Positions 1 through 9,047 of a stretch of DNA of 48,275 bases are shown here, one piece after another. Position 1 is the first letter of the stretch. Every line of letters starts with the position of its first letter. Made by a program: the position numbers and the translations under genes. The DNA is from DSAR01 sp034437315 (GTDB lineage Bacteria > Chloroflexota > Anaerolineae > B4-G1): the NCBI GenBank assembly GCA_034437315.1, contig DAOTUC010000154.1:1-48275 (forward strand). Reading direction: 5' to 3'. The notes beneath the pieces are model-generated. The model did not search any database. It was not told the DNA's origin and saw only the letters and a program-made list of their open reading frames with translations.

Positions 1-3000
1 GGCAAACTTGTGCCGGGGATGTGGCTTCGATCACGACGTCATGCCAGAACACGGCTTTGCTCGGCGCTGTGGGATAGTGGCTGATCCACGGCTTGATTAG
101 CAGATGCTCCCGTTCATAGGTCAGGGGTAGAACCGGGGTTTCTGCCGCCAAGATCTCGTCCGCTTGCCGGTAGCAGGCCATACGTTCTCCCTGCGCCATC
201 ACACGCCGGGCTTTCTCCACCAAGTGATCGTAGGCTTCATGCTGCCAATCGGGCCAGATCTCGACGCGACTGACCCGCAGGAAATTATCAGGATCAGGGT
301 AATCGGCCACCCACATGGCACAGAAAATGTGGTGTTGCTCGTTCCTGAGCTGGTTGAGAAAAACCGCCCACTCCGGCGTCTGCCACACGACCTCTACTCC
401 CAAGATCTCTTGCCATTGGGCATACAGGTACGTCATTCGAGTTTCTACGGCGCGAAACGCCAGCGCATCTACGCTAGGAAAGCCCTGACCGTCCGGGTAA
501 CCGGCCTCGGCCAACAAGCGGCGCGCCCGGTCGGGATTGTAGGGCAATCCGATGCCTGGACTATGCCCGGGCAATCCCTGGGGCAGCAATCCCCCCGTGG
601 CCGCAGTGGTGTAGCCCCGGGTCACGACCTCAGCCAGAGTCTCCCGATCTGTCGCCATGGCGAAAGCCCGTCGCACGCGTACATCGTCGAAGGGAGGCCG
701 GTTCACGTCAAAGACCAAAAAGCACGTCTCCAGACTGGGCAGAGAGACGTACTCTCCGGCATGCTGCTGCCGGGCAGCCTCGCGCTGCTCGGATGGGAAG
801 AACGCGATGCCCAGGACGTCCAGATCGTCAACCTCGTACCACGCCAGGCGATCGGGCCAGTCCACGAGCGGCGTCAGTTTCACTCGCTGCACGTTACCCC
901 GAGATCGGCCTTCCGCGTGATGGTCGGCGTTGCGCGCCAGGACCAGGTATTCGCCCGGCCGCCAGGTTTCCAATCGGAACGGGCCATTGGAGACGAAGTT
1001 TTCCAGGTCGGTCCATGCTGACCCGCAGGCTTTCATCACGTGGCGGGGCACGGGGTAGTAATCGGGGCGGACGAGCAGTTGGAGGAAATAGCTGGTCGGT
1101 TCCTCCAATTGCACGATCAGTGTGGTCTCGTCTGCCGCCCGCACGCCCACGTCTCTTGGATTACCCTTTCCTCTATGGAAGGCCCTGGCTCCTTGGATGA
1201 CGTGCAAGAAGCTGGCGGCGGGCGACCCGCTGGCTGGATCCAACGCGCGTTTCCAGGCGTATTCAAAATCTCCCGCGCTCACCAGTACACCATCGCTCCA
1301 CCGGGCGTCATCGCGCAAGTGGAAGACGTACCGGCGACCGTCCCCAGATATCTCCCAGGCGCGAGCGACGTCGGGCAAGATGTCCATCTCCGGGCTCAAA
1401 GTCACCAACCCGCTGAACAGTTGAGTCAATACGGTGCTCGTGTGATTGTCCGGCGACATCGTTGGATCCAACGTCGTCGGCTCGAGCCACCGCAACCGGA
1501 GGGGATGGGGCGCCGGCGGCCGGGGATTCACCGGCTGGGTTTCTCCCATCTGCCGCCATAGATCAAACCCTTCTTCGTAGACCTGCCGCGCCTGTCCAAA
1601 ATCAAAGTCGCCGTGGTGGGCCAATCCCAGTTTCATCAGTGTCCGCGCTGCCTGTTCGCGCCCGGCATCCCCCTGGCGCTCCAGCATTGCCAACGCCCGA
1701 CGGTAATAGTCGGCGGCTTGTTGATGGGCGTAGAGCAGGCGGGCCTGATCGCCAGCGCGCAACAGGTATTCCGTCGCCTGCTCCACATCCCCGGCCTGTT
1801 CCCAGTGATAGGCCAGCGCCCCCAGGTGCTCGTCGATTCGATCGGAGAATATCTGCTCCAATGCCTCACCCACACGGCGATGGAGTCGCCGTCGATGGTC
1901 CAATCCGGTGGCGTGATAGAGCACAGCGCGGATTTTGTTGTGACTGAAGTCGTATTGGAGGCCTGATGCTAGGGGATTGAGGTTGGAGGTTAGAATTTGG
2001 ATTGTGGAATGAGCGCAGGGTTGGACCAGGCGGCGGGGGAGCCATTCGTCCAGGCTTTTCTTGATGGTATCCGCGCCTCGTTCGGCAGCGGCGCTTAGGA
2101 GCGCGATGCTGAAGGGTTGGCCGACGATGGCGGCCAGGGTCAGCAACCGTTGAGCCTGCTCACTCAGGCGGCCCACCCGTTGGAGAATGACGTCCTGCAC
2201 GCCGGTCGGCAAGGCCTCCTGGGTCGAGGGACCACTCCACGACAGATGTCGATCATCCGGTGTGCTTTCTGCGTATCTCAGGTGGACTTCCTCTGCTACC
2301 AGTGCGCCTCGTTCCTGTAAGTCGTTGACCGTTTCTACCAGGATGAACGGATTACCCTCGCTCTCGCGGTAGAGAAAGTCACCCAGGCTGGCCTCGTCCC
2401 GTTCGCCGACCAGGGAGCGCGCCAATGCCCGCACCGATTCGCCGGAGAGGGGCTCCAGCGTCAGGCGCTTCACCCGGTGATCGCGACCCAGACCCTGCCG
2501 CAGTCGGGTCAACGGATGGCTCAGGCTCAATTCTTCCGGCCGGTATGTGCCCACAAACCAGATGGACGCGTCTTCTACGTGGCGGACCAGGTAATGCAGC
2601 AAATCCAGGGTCGATTGATCGGCCCAGTGGAGATCGTCGAGGAAGAGGACGAGTGATGAATGAGCACATGACAAAACCAGTTGGGTCACGGCTTCGAAGA
2701 GACGCTGGCGGGCAGCCTCGCCGGGGGCCGGTGCAGGTTCTGGCAGGTCTGGGTAGATTTGTCGGAGTTCTGGTAACAGGCGGGAAAGCTCTGACAGCCA
2801 GATCGGAGACAGAGCGTGAGACAGAGATGAGTACGGGCTGCTCTTTTCACCTGGCCCTTGCGTCGCTTGTTCGGGGAGATAGGCCCGTAGGGCGGCAGCG
2901 ATGGGTTGGTAAGGGAGAGCGTGCCGCCGAACTCATAGCAACGCCCTCGCAACGCCACGACGCCCTGGGGCTCGATCGTGCGGATTACTTCATCCACCAG

Positions 3001-3957
3001 CCGAGTTTTTCCCAAACCGGCTTCCCCCTCCACCAAGGTCAGTTGCTCGGAGCCGCGCCGTGCCGCTTCCCAGGCCCTCATCAAAGCAGCGTGTTCCTCC
3101 TCTCGCCCGGTGAACGGTAGGTTGGTGGATCGGTATGTTGGTGTATCGGTAGATTGGTATGGGGCTACAGGTCTACCGATTACCCGGTCTACCGATCTAC
3201 CAGTTTCCCAGTTTACTAACCTTGCGTACAGGGCTTGAGTTTCCTCCAGGGGTTCCAGGCCCAGTTCCTCCGCCAGCAGGCGACGGCATTCCTGGTATTG
3301 GGCCAGGGCTGCGCTGCGCTGGCCGTTGAGGGCCAGCAGGGTCATCATCTGCCGGTGGGATTGCTCCCATAGGGGTTCCAGCGCCAGCATGCGCCGGGCG
3401 TATCTCAGCGCCCGTTCGTGCGCGCCGCGCTGGGTCCAATGGGTCACCAGGGTATCCAGGGTTTCCAGGATCTGTTCCCGCATCCGGGCCCGGCGGCGGG
3501 TGACCCACGTCTCGAATTCCAGGCAGTCCGCTACGTCGAAGCCGGATAGAAAGTCGCCCTGGTAAAGATTGGCGGCTGCCTCCAAACAATCGGCGGTGGC
3601 GACGGGGTTCCCCGCTCGTTGGCATCGATCGGCGCGGGCGAGGGCTTTCTCGAAGTCCAGGGCATCTACCTGGGTGGGGACGTCCGGATTCAGCCCGGCC
3701 GAGAGACGGTCGCCATCCAGCACCTCCGGGGCGAGCGCGTCGCGCAATCGGTGTAAGGCATGACGCAAGTTACGGCGAGCGTTCTTCTCCGGCAGAGCGC
3801 CCCAGAGCAACCCCGCCAGATGGCTGCGATCGTGACTGCCTGGGTTCAGAGCCAGGTAGATCAAGAGGGCCTGGCTTTTGCGCAGCTTGAGCTGGGGCAC
3901 GGGTTGCCCGTTCCAGCGTATTTCCAGCCGACCCAGGGTGTTCAATGTCAGGCTCAC
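1..3957 (-). pseudogene. BTAD (SARP-type) AAA/TPR regulator fused to a family-5 solute-binding domain; frameshifted, left end missing
   Basis: Start is GTG at 3957, with GGAGG about ten bases upstream. Order of parts: winged-helix plus BTAD region (about residues 1-245), repeat-encoded linker (about 247-276), P-loop AAA domain (EGEAGLGKT, then LVLFLDDLHWAD as Walker B), TPR-like helices (nucleotides about 1560-1900), and from about 1500 to the edge an SBP_bac_5 domain (WSDG, SNGPFRL, YNPDRARRLL, ADYPDPDNF, WISHYPTAPSKAVFWHD). The reading frame breaks near 2912-2919. Upstream codons give RGRCYEFGGTL and then run to a stop at 2686. The frame shifted at that point gives PYQPIAAALR and stays open to base 1. 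The canonical family string GGTLPYQP is restored by removing two bases (a TC/CT duplication). BTAD/AAA/TPR proteins are known regulators; the appended SBP suggests peptide or oligosaccharide sensing inside the cell, which is inference. No signal peptide is seen. The frameshift may be a real mutation or an assembly error. Confidence 0.85.
3119..3228. repeat. GGTAGAT-type repeat forming the inter-domain linker of the BTAD protein
   Basis: The stretch is built from degenerate GGTAGATTGGTA-like units on one side and their reverse complement on the other. 3148-3159 and 3190-3201 form a 12-base inverted repeat with one mismatch. It encodes a Thr/Ser/Pro/Arg-rich linker between the BTAD part and the AAA part of the regulator without breaking the frame. 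An 18-base match with two differences lies at 24694-24711, just upstream of deoC, so the motif is dispersed. Confidence 0.6.
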
Positions 3958-3989
3958 CGGTATTGCTCCTCCGATACTCTTTTCCGTAT

Positions 3990-4172
3990 CTTCTCAATAA
4001 ACCGGGGGATCGTTCGTAGTAGGCGCTTCAGCGCCCCCAAAAGCGCACTGCGAACAAGATTCGGGTGTGTTTCATTTCATTTGAGGTCAAGTTTGTAGTA
4101 GGCGATTTATCGCCGTAAAAGCGCGCTGAAGCGCATACTACGAACAAGGCTTAAAGCATTTGAAACACACCC
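3990..4172. repeat. Palindromic repeat, copy A (two REP-like hairpin units)
   Basis: Unit A1 (4012-4055) begins GTTCGTAGT, contains the palindrome GGCGCTTCAGCGCC, and ends in a shortened ACTGCGAAC arm. It is preceded at 3990-4008 by a 19-base sequence that is one arm of the large hairpin in copy B. Unit A2 (4091-4145) has arms GTTTGTAGT and ACTACGAAC around GGCGATTTATCGCC. A 12-base inverted repeat GGGTGTGTTTCA (4063-4074) and TGAAACACACCC (4161-4172) brackets A2. Related copies lie at 25456-25600 and, inverted, at 40330-40450. No coding potential is evident. The units lie in the presumed 5' leader of the regulator to the left. Confidence 0.8.
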
Positions 4173-4225
4173 ATTTGATAGGTGTAAGCGAATCGGTGAA
4201 TCGCTTATTCAGCGTTGTGCAACAG

Positions 4226-4254
4226 ATTATACCCCTTCCTGGGATGATGGTCAA
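4226..4254 (-). promoter_or_regulatory. Sigma-70-type promoter for the BTAD regulator
   Basis: On the minus strand, TTGACC (4254-4249) and TATAAT (4231-4226) are separated by 17 bases. The next minus-strand start codon is 3957, so the transcript would have a leader of about 260 bases that contains both hairpin units of repeat copy A. Confidence 0.65.
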
Positions 4255-4271
4255 AATAGAAGCGGCGCGCC

Positions 4272-4300
4272 TTTATTTCCCACTGTAATTGTGGTACAAT
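4272..4300 (+). promoter_or_regulatory. Possible promoter for the MFS gene
   Basis: TACAAT at 4295-4300 is preceded by TGG, an extended -10 pattern. The -35 region (TTTATT at 4272-4277) is weak. The gene starts 58 bases downstream. Confidence 0.4.
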
Positions 4301-4358
4301 CTCCTTCGTGTGGGTGTGACAGCGGATAGCGGAAATGTAAAACGTAAAGGGGGGGATT

Positions 4359-6359
4359 ATGTCCAGTTCGCAAGCCGACCGGCGCTATCGCCGGGCAATC
4401 AACGCCTGGTGTATGTACGACTGGGCCAATAGCGCTTTCGCGACGACCATCCTGGCGGCGGTCTTGCCGGTCTATTACAGCCAGGTCGCCGGCGCGACGT
4501 TGCCCAGCGAGGCGCGGGCGACTGCCTATTGGAGCCTGGGGATCAGCGTTTCCCTTTTCATCGTGGCTATTTTGTCGCCGATTTTGGGGACGATCTCCGA
4601 CGTGATCCGCGGCAAGAAGCGCTTCCTGGCGATCTTCGCCGGGTTGGGCATTGTCGGGACCGGCCTGTTGGTGCTCGTGGGTACCGGCGATTGGCTCCTG
4701 GCCTCGATCCTGTTCCTGGTGGGGCGGATTGGGTTCGCGGCGTCCAACGTCTTTTACGACGCCCTGCTGCCCCACGTGGCCCGGGAGGAGGATCGGGATT
4801 GGGTCTCCACCCGGGGCTACGCGCTGGGTTACCTGGGGGGCGGCGCGTTGTTGGCGGTCAACGTGGTGATGATCCAGCTTCTGCCCGGCACGTGGGGGCC
4901 TCGCCTGTCCTTCCTCAGCGTGGGGATATGGTGGGCGGTCTTTTCCATCCCAATTTTCACCCGCGTCGCTGAACCGCCCGCGGCCCCGGTCGAGTTGACG
5001 TCGGATGTGATCCCCGGTGCAGGCGTCATCGACGCCAGTTTCCGCCGACTGGGCCGCACGTTCGGCGACTTGCGACAGTATCGGGAACTGTTCAAGTATC
5101 TGCTCGCTTTCCTGATCTATAACGACGGCATTGGGACAGTGATGAGCGTCTCCGCCATCTACGGGGCGGAACTGGGATTCGACACGGTCGAGTTGATCCT
5201 GGCGCTGCTCCTGGTGCAATTCGTGGGCATCCCTTTCAGCTTGATCTTTGGACGTCTGCCCGACCGGAAGGCGAAACGGCGGCCCTTTTTCCTGGCCTTA
5301 ATCCTGTTCAACCTGATCGCCATGCCGCTGGTGGGCGTCGTGGGCGCGCGAGTCCTGCCTGACGAGTTGGTTGGAGCGCCGCTCCCGCCTTACGAGACCG
5401 TCGGGGACGCGGTGGGGGAGGGCGTTTACCGCATCGATTCGGGCGCGTGGGCCTGCGTCGGCGCGTGGGATCGGGAGACCATCCCGGCCGATGAGGCGGG
5501 CCTGGACGCGGACGTGGTCTACGCCGTCTCCGCCGAGCCTGGCGCGCAGTGCGCGTTCCATTTCAATGGTCAGACGGTCGAGCTGACTTACAGCGCCGGG
5601 CCGGACCGGGGTCGTTGGGCGGTGATGGTGGATGGCAGCCCGCTGATCGATGAGAGTACGGGGGTGCCGTTGGTATTGGAGGGGCATCATCGCACCGTTC
5701 GCCACGGCGTCCGTCGCGCGCTCGTGCTTCCGGCGCCGGGCCAGCATCAGATCACACTGGTGAACACTGGCGACCGGCATCCCGATAGCCAGGGGACGCG
5801 GATGATGGTCGCGCAATTCCACGTGCTGCCGCCGGTCCGGCGGAGCAATCTCGCTTTCATCATCGGGTTGATCGTCGGGGTCGAGGTGGTGGGCGCGGCG
5901 CTGGCGTGGCTGTTCGGGCGGCGCTTGTGCGCCCGGTGGGTCGACATGCTGGATACGCAGCGCAGCATCATACTCGCCCTGTCTGTCTACGCTGTGATCT
6001 CCGTCTGGGGCTATTTCCTCAATTCGATGATCGAGTTCTGGCTATTGGCGTGGATGGTGGCGCTGGTGCAGGGGGGCAGCCAGGCCCTCAGTCGCAGCCT
6101 GTACGCCAGCATGTCCCCGGCCTCTAAGAGTGGGGAGTTCTTTGGGTTTTATGGCGTGATGGAGAAGTTCGCGGCGATCGTGGGGCCGTTGTTGTTCGCC
6201 GCCGCAGCCACAATTTTCGATAGCAGCCGGCCGGCGGTCCTCAGCCTGATCGTCATTTTCATGGCCGGGATGTACCTGCTGTGGCAGGTGGACGTCGAGG
6301 AGGGGCGTCGCGTGGCCCGAGCGGAGGATCGGGCGCTGTTGGGGGCGCTGGATGAGTAG
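4359..6359 (+). CDS. Atg22/UMF1-like MFS transporter with an inserted extramembrane domain
   Basis: A 666-residue multi-pass membrane protein. The N-terminal NAWCMYDWANSAFATTI stretch and the following helices match the Atg22-like (UMF1) branch of the major facilitator superfamily, whose bacterial members are mostly uncharacterised exporters. Start ATG follows a G-rich Shine-Dalgarno sequence. The usual family core is about 400-450 residues. This one is longer because residues from about 333 to 487 form a hydrophilic, beta-rich, Gly/Asp/Val-rich segment between two central transmembrane helices, after which the second half resumes (SNLAFIIGLIVG). The insert resembles a small jelly-roll or carbohydrate-binding-like domain only in composition; I cannot assign a family. 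Substrate unknown. The gene stands alone, convergent with the histidine kinase to its right. Confidence 0.85.
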   Translation: MSSSQADRRYRRAINAWCMYDWANSAFATTILAAVLPVYYSQVAGATLPSEARATAYWSLGISVSLFIVAILSPILGTISDVIRGKKRFLAIFAGLGIVGTGLLVLVGTGDWLLASILFLVGRIGFAASNVFYDALLPHVAREEDRDWVSTRGYALGYLGGGALLAVNVVMIQLLPGTWGPRLSFLSVGIWWAVFSIPIFTRVAEPPAAPVELTSDVIPGAGVIDASFRRLGRTFGDLRQYRELFKYLLAFLIYNDGIGTVMSVSAIYGAELGFDTVELILALLLVQFVGIPFSLIFGRLPDRKAKRRPFFLALILFNLIAMPLVGVVGARVLPDELVGAPLPPYETVGDAVGEGVYRIDSGAWACVGAWDRETIPADEAGLDADVVYAVSAEPGAQCAFHFNGQTVELTYSAGPDRGRWAVMVDGSPLIDESTGVPLVLEGHHRTVRHGVRRALVLPAPGQHQITLVNTGDRHPDSQGTRMMVAQFHVLPPVRRSNLAFIIGLIVGVEVVGAALAWLFGRRLCARWVDMLDTQRSIILALSVYAVISVWGYFLNSMIEFWLLAWMVALVQGGSQALSRSLYASMSPASKSGEFFGFYGVMEKFAAIVGPLLFAAAATIFDSSRPAVLSLIVIFMAGMYLLWQVDVEEGRRVARAEDRALLGALDE

Positions 6360-6382
6360 GCGCTGGGCGGTCGAGTGCTAAA

Positions 6383-7663
6383 TCAGGCCGTTTCCGCGTT
6401 GTAGGCTTTGACCGGGATTTGGACGATGAATTGACTGCCGGGGCACTCTTCCTCGTCGTAACCGGGGCTTTCGGCCCAGATGCGCCCGTCGTGGGCGTCG
6501 ATGACCCCCTTGGCGATGGCCAATCCGAGGCCGGGGCCGCCTCCCTTGAATTTACTGTTTCCGGAGGAGTGGAGGGCGACCTCGCCGGTGCGGTAGAATT
6601 TCTCGAAGATCAGTTCCAGGTCCTGTGGAGCGATACCGATGCCGGTGTCTGCGATGACGATTTCTACCCCAGAGCCAAACGTCTCCGTCTCGATCTCTCT
6701 GCCGGTCACGGTGATCGCGCCGCCGTCGGGCGTATATTTGATGGCGTTGTTCATCAGGTGGTAGAAGACCTTGTACATCAGGTCGGGATCGCCCGAACAG
6801 GTGGGCAGATCGTTCAGGCCCGCTATCTGTAGGGTAAGATTCCGTTTCTCGAGAGCGTCGGCGAAATCCGATTGGACCGCCTCGAAGGCGACGGCGATGC
6901 TCAGCGGGCTGTGGATGACGTCTAACCCATCGGTCATCAGCCGCGAGACATCCAGGATGCTGTTGAAGATGCGGTGCAGCCGTTCGGTGCTCGATACGAC
7001 CCCCTCGACCAGGGGATATAAGGTGGGTTCTTTCTTCGCCAGGCTGTTTTGTTGCATCATCTGAGCGTAACCCAGCAGCGCGGCGACCGGGGTGCGCAAT
7101 TCGTGGGCCGACACCTGGATGAAGTCGGTCTTCGTCTTGTCCAGGCGTTCCAACTGCTTGAGCGCGCGGGAGAGCTCCCTGTTGGCCTTGCTGAGGTCTG
7201 CGATAGCCTGTTGGTCGGCGTCGCGCAGACGGCCCGTCAGCCGGACCAAAATGCGCACCGCCAGCGACGGACTGCGCCCCAAGACGTTCAAGAAAGGCTC
7301 CCGGTCGATGCGCAGGACAGTCAGGGGTTCGATCGCGCGGACGGTCGCCGTGCGCCCGCCCGCCTGGAGCATCGCCATCTCGCCCACCGGTTCGCCGGGG
7401 CCGGAACAGTGGAGGTAGCGTTCGGAACCGTCGCTGAATTGTTTGATGACTTCCACGCGCCCCCGGACGATGAAATAGACGGCGTCCCCTTTGTCTCCTT
7501 CGTGGATGATGATGTCGCCTGGGGTGTAGGATTCTTCAATTGCGGCGTTGGCCAATTCGTGCAGGTCTTCCCGTGACAGGCCGAAAAGAATCGGCTTCAA
7601 AAACGCCTCTGCATCTACCGGCGCGTTTGCCTGGACGTTTGTTTCTGATATTGGATTATTCAT
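6383..7663 (-). CDS. Cyclic-nucleotide-binding-domain histidine kinase
   Basis: An N-terminal cNMP-binding/CRP-like effector domain (PGDIIIHEGDKGDAVYFIVRG, then PGEPVGEMAMLQ with the phosphate-binding-cassette signature) is followed by a helical linker, a HisKA domain with phospho-acceptor His in SAHELRTPVAALLGY, and a HATPase_c domain (N box MNNAIKYTPDGG, G1 DTGIGIA, G2 GPGLGLAI). There is no transmembrane segment, so it is a cytoplasmic sensor that probably responds to cAMP or c-di-GMP-like ligands; the ligand is inference. A longer reading from 7735 is open but would begin inside the promoter at 7713-7740. I therefore choose ATG 7663, which follows a weak GGGA; ATG 7675 is the alternative. 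No partner response regulator is adjacent; the OmpR-type gene at 26251 is distant. Confidence 0.9.
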   Translation of the reverse strand: MNNPISETNVQANAPVDAEAFLKPILFGLSREDLHELANAAIEESYTPGDIIIHEGDKGDAVYFIVRGRVEVIKQFSDGSERYLHCSGPGEPVGEMAMLQAGGRTATVRAIEPLTVLRIDREPFLNVLGRSPSLAVRILVRLTGRLRDADQQAIADLSKANRELSRALKQLERLDKTKTDFIQVSAHELRTPVAALLGYAQMMQQNSLAKKEPTLYPLVEGVVSSTERLHRIFNSILDVSRLMTDGLDVIHSPLSIAVAFEAVQSDFADALEKRNLTLQIAGLNDLPTCSGDPDLMYKVFYHLMNNAIKYTPDGGAITVTGREIETETFGSGVEIVIADTGIGIAPQDLELIFEKFYRTGEVALHSSGNSKFKGGGPGLGLAIAKGVIDAHDGRIWAESPGYDEEECPGSQFIVQIPVKAYNAETA

Positions 7664-7712
7664 AATTCGTCCCATCGTATTGATTGATGTGCCGTCTTGA
7701 ATGATACAACTA

Positions 7713-7740
7713 ATTATAGTACAATCAATTTGCAAGTCAA
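7713..7740 (-). promoter_or_regulatory. Sigma-70-type promoter for the cNMP histidine kinase
   Basis: On the minus strand, TTGACT (7740-7735) and a perfect TATAAT (7718-7713) are 16 bases apart. Transcription should begin near 7705, about 40 bases before the chosen start codon. This rules out the more upstream in-frame start at 7735. Confidence 0.75.
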
Positions 7741-7838
7741 TTGTGCGCCTGACTCAATGGTATACGATTTTAACCGGTTTTGGGTTACAATTTCGTTACG
7801 ACAGAATGAAGTAGAATCTCATTTTATGGGGGTAAGAA

Positions 7839-8213
7839 ATGGGGGATGAAAACCAGGAATTGGAGCGCTTGATGCGTATCAGGGACCGTCAGATTAGCGC
7901 CCGGGATCCCAAGGCCCAGGATCGAAGGATGCAGCAGAAACTGACGGTTCAACGGCGTCGGATGCGGAAGAAGCTCAGCCTCAGGGAGATGATCATTGAT
8001 GTGCTGGGGAACTTATCGTACAAAGTCTGGGGGGCGATCGTTGGGGCGGCGCTTGGCGCGATTCTCTTGATTGTCCTGACGCTGGTGGTCGACAATCCAA
8101 CAGCGCCGTTGGTGGGTTTGACGGCGACTATCGTGCTGGCCCTGGTCGGATTGATCTTTGGTCACTCCTTCGATTGGCGGGATGAGGTGCGGGATGAGAT
8201 GAAGCGGCATTGA
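7839..8213 (+). CDS. Small membrane protein with charged N-terminal helix, unknown function
   Basis: 124 residues. The first 50 are strongly charged (many Arg, Lys, Glu, Gln) and probably a coiled coil. Two hydrophobic helices follow at about residues 60-85 and 89-107, and there is a short acidic/basic tail. ATG follows GGGGGTAAG. I do not recognise a family. The layout suggests an inner-membrane protein with both ends in the cytoplasm. It lies between the divergent histidine kinase and a zinc-finger protein; no functional link can be shown. Confidence 0.7.
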   Translation: MGDENQELERLMRIRDRQISARDPKAQDRRMQQKLTVQRRRMRKKLSLREMIIDVLGNLSYKVWGAIVGAALGAILLIVLTLVVDNPTAPLVGLTATIVLALVGLIFGHSFDWRDEVRDEMKRH

Positions 8214-8321
8214 TCGGCCTGCTGGGTGTTGCACTGGAGCATACATGGGACAAGTTGCTTAACTGTCATTGGTCAAACGGGGATTAAACAGACGTTAAAC
8301 GAGAAAGCGAGGTATGTGATA

Positions 8322-9005
8322 ATGGGACGAAAGAAGCAGACACGTGGAAAGTGCGCCTTCTGCGGGCGCGAGATGACACGGGGTGGATTGGTCCGGCATT
8401 TGAAAGCCTGCGATCAGCGGGCGGAGGCCATTGAGCAAGCCAATCAAAAGCCCGGCGAAGCGCGCCGGATCTACCATCTACAGGTGCAAGATGCGTGGGA
8501 GGGCGATTACTGGTTGCACCTGGAGATGAACGGCGACGCCACGTTGGAGGATCTGGACTATTACTTGCGCATAATCTGGTTAGAATGTTGCGGTCATCTG
8601 AGCCGATTCTCCATCGGGGGCTGGGGCAGCGATGAGATTCCGATGGGTATGAAGGCGGATCGGGTGTTCAGGCCGGGACTTGAATTGACGCACATCTACG
8701 ATTTCGGCACCTCTTCCGAGACGCTGGTCCGCGTCGTCGACGTCCGGGAGGGCCGGCCGCTCTCGTCGCATCCGATCTTCCTGATGGCGCGCAACAACCC
8801 GCCTGAGATCCTGTGCAAGGAGTGTGACGAACCGGCGGCGTGGTTGTGTATGGAATGCATATACGAGTATGACGAATCTGGGTTGCTGTGCGAAGCGCAC
8901 GCCAAGGACCACCCGCACGACGATTATGGGGGGCCGTTGCCTATTTGTAATTCTCCCCGCACCGGTATGTGCGGCTACGAAGGCCCCGCTGAGCCGCCAT
9001 ACTAA
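8322..9005 (+). CDS. pRiA4 ORF-3-like protein flanked by zinc-binding motifs
   Basis: 227 residues from ATG 8322 (GAGG upstream). An earlier in-frame reading from 8226 has no convincing ribosome site. The N-terminus has a C2H2-like finger, CAFCGREM followed by HLKAC. The middle (YHLQVQDAWEGDYWLHLEM to LTHIYDFGTSSETLVRVVDV) has the pattern of plasmid pRiA4b ORF-3-like proteins: a sheet region, then a helix-rich part, then the YDFG turn. The C-terminus has a second cysteine/histidine cluster, CKECDEPAAWLCMEC followed by CEAHAKDH, resembling a B-box. pRiA4 ORF-3 proteins are often found near mobile elements and have no established function. Combining the core with two metal sites suggests nucleic-acid or protein binding, which is inference. 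Confidence 0.75.
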   Translation: MGRKKQTRGKCAFCGREMTRGGLVRHLKACDQRAEAIEQANQKPGEARRIYHLQVQDAWEGDYWLHLEMNGDATLEDLDYYLRIIWLECCGHLSRFSIGGWGSDEIPMGMKADRVFRPGLELTHIYDFGTSSETLVRVVDVREGRPLSSHPIFLMARNNPPEILCKECDEPAAWLCMECIYEYDESGLLCEAHAKDHPHDDYGGPLPICNSPRTGMCGYEGPAEPPY

Positions 9006-9047
9006 CCTGCAACCTGAAACCTGTCATCTACAACCAGGAGAACAACT

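Noticed and set aside
2379..2669. Minus-strand open frame of 96 codons inside the regulator
   Set aside because: It is out of frame with the continuous AAA-domain reading (LVLFLDDLHWAD and so on) and is Arg/Pro/Gly-rich, typical of a GC-rich shadow frame.
3958..4358. Possible tRNA or riboswitch in the gap left of the MFS gene
   Set aside because: The folding potential is explained by the palindromic repeat units, which recur at two other places; no conserved riboswitch core or anticodon arm is visible.
4251..5219. 322-codon minus-strand open frame opposite the MFS gene
   Set aside because: It is Gln/Asp/Arg/His-rich with no motif and lies opposite clear membrane-protein coding sequence.
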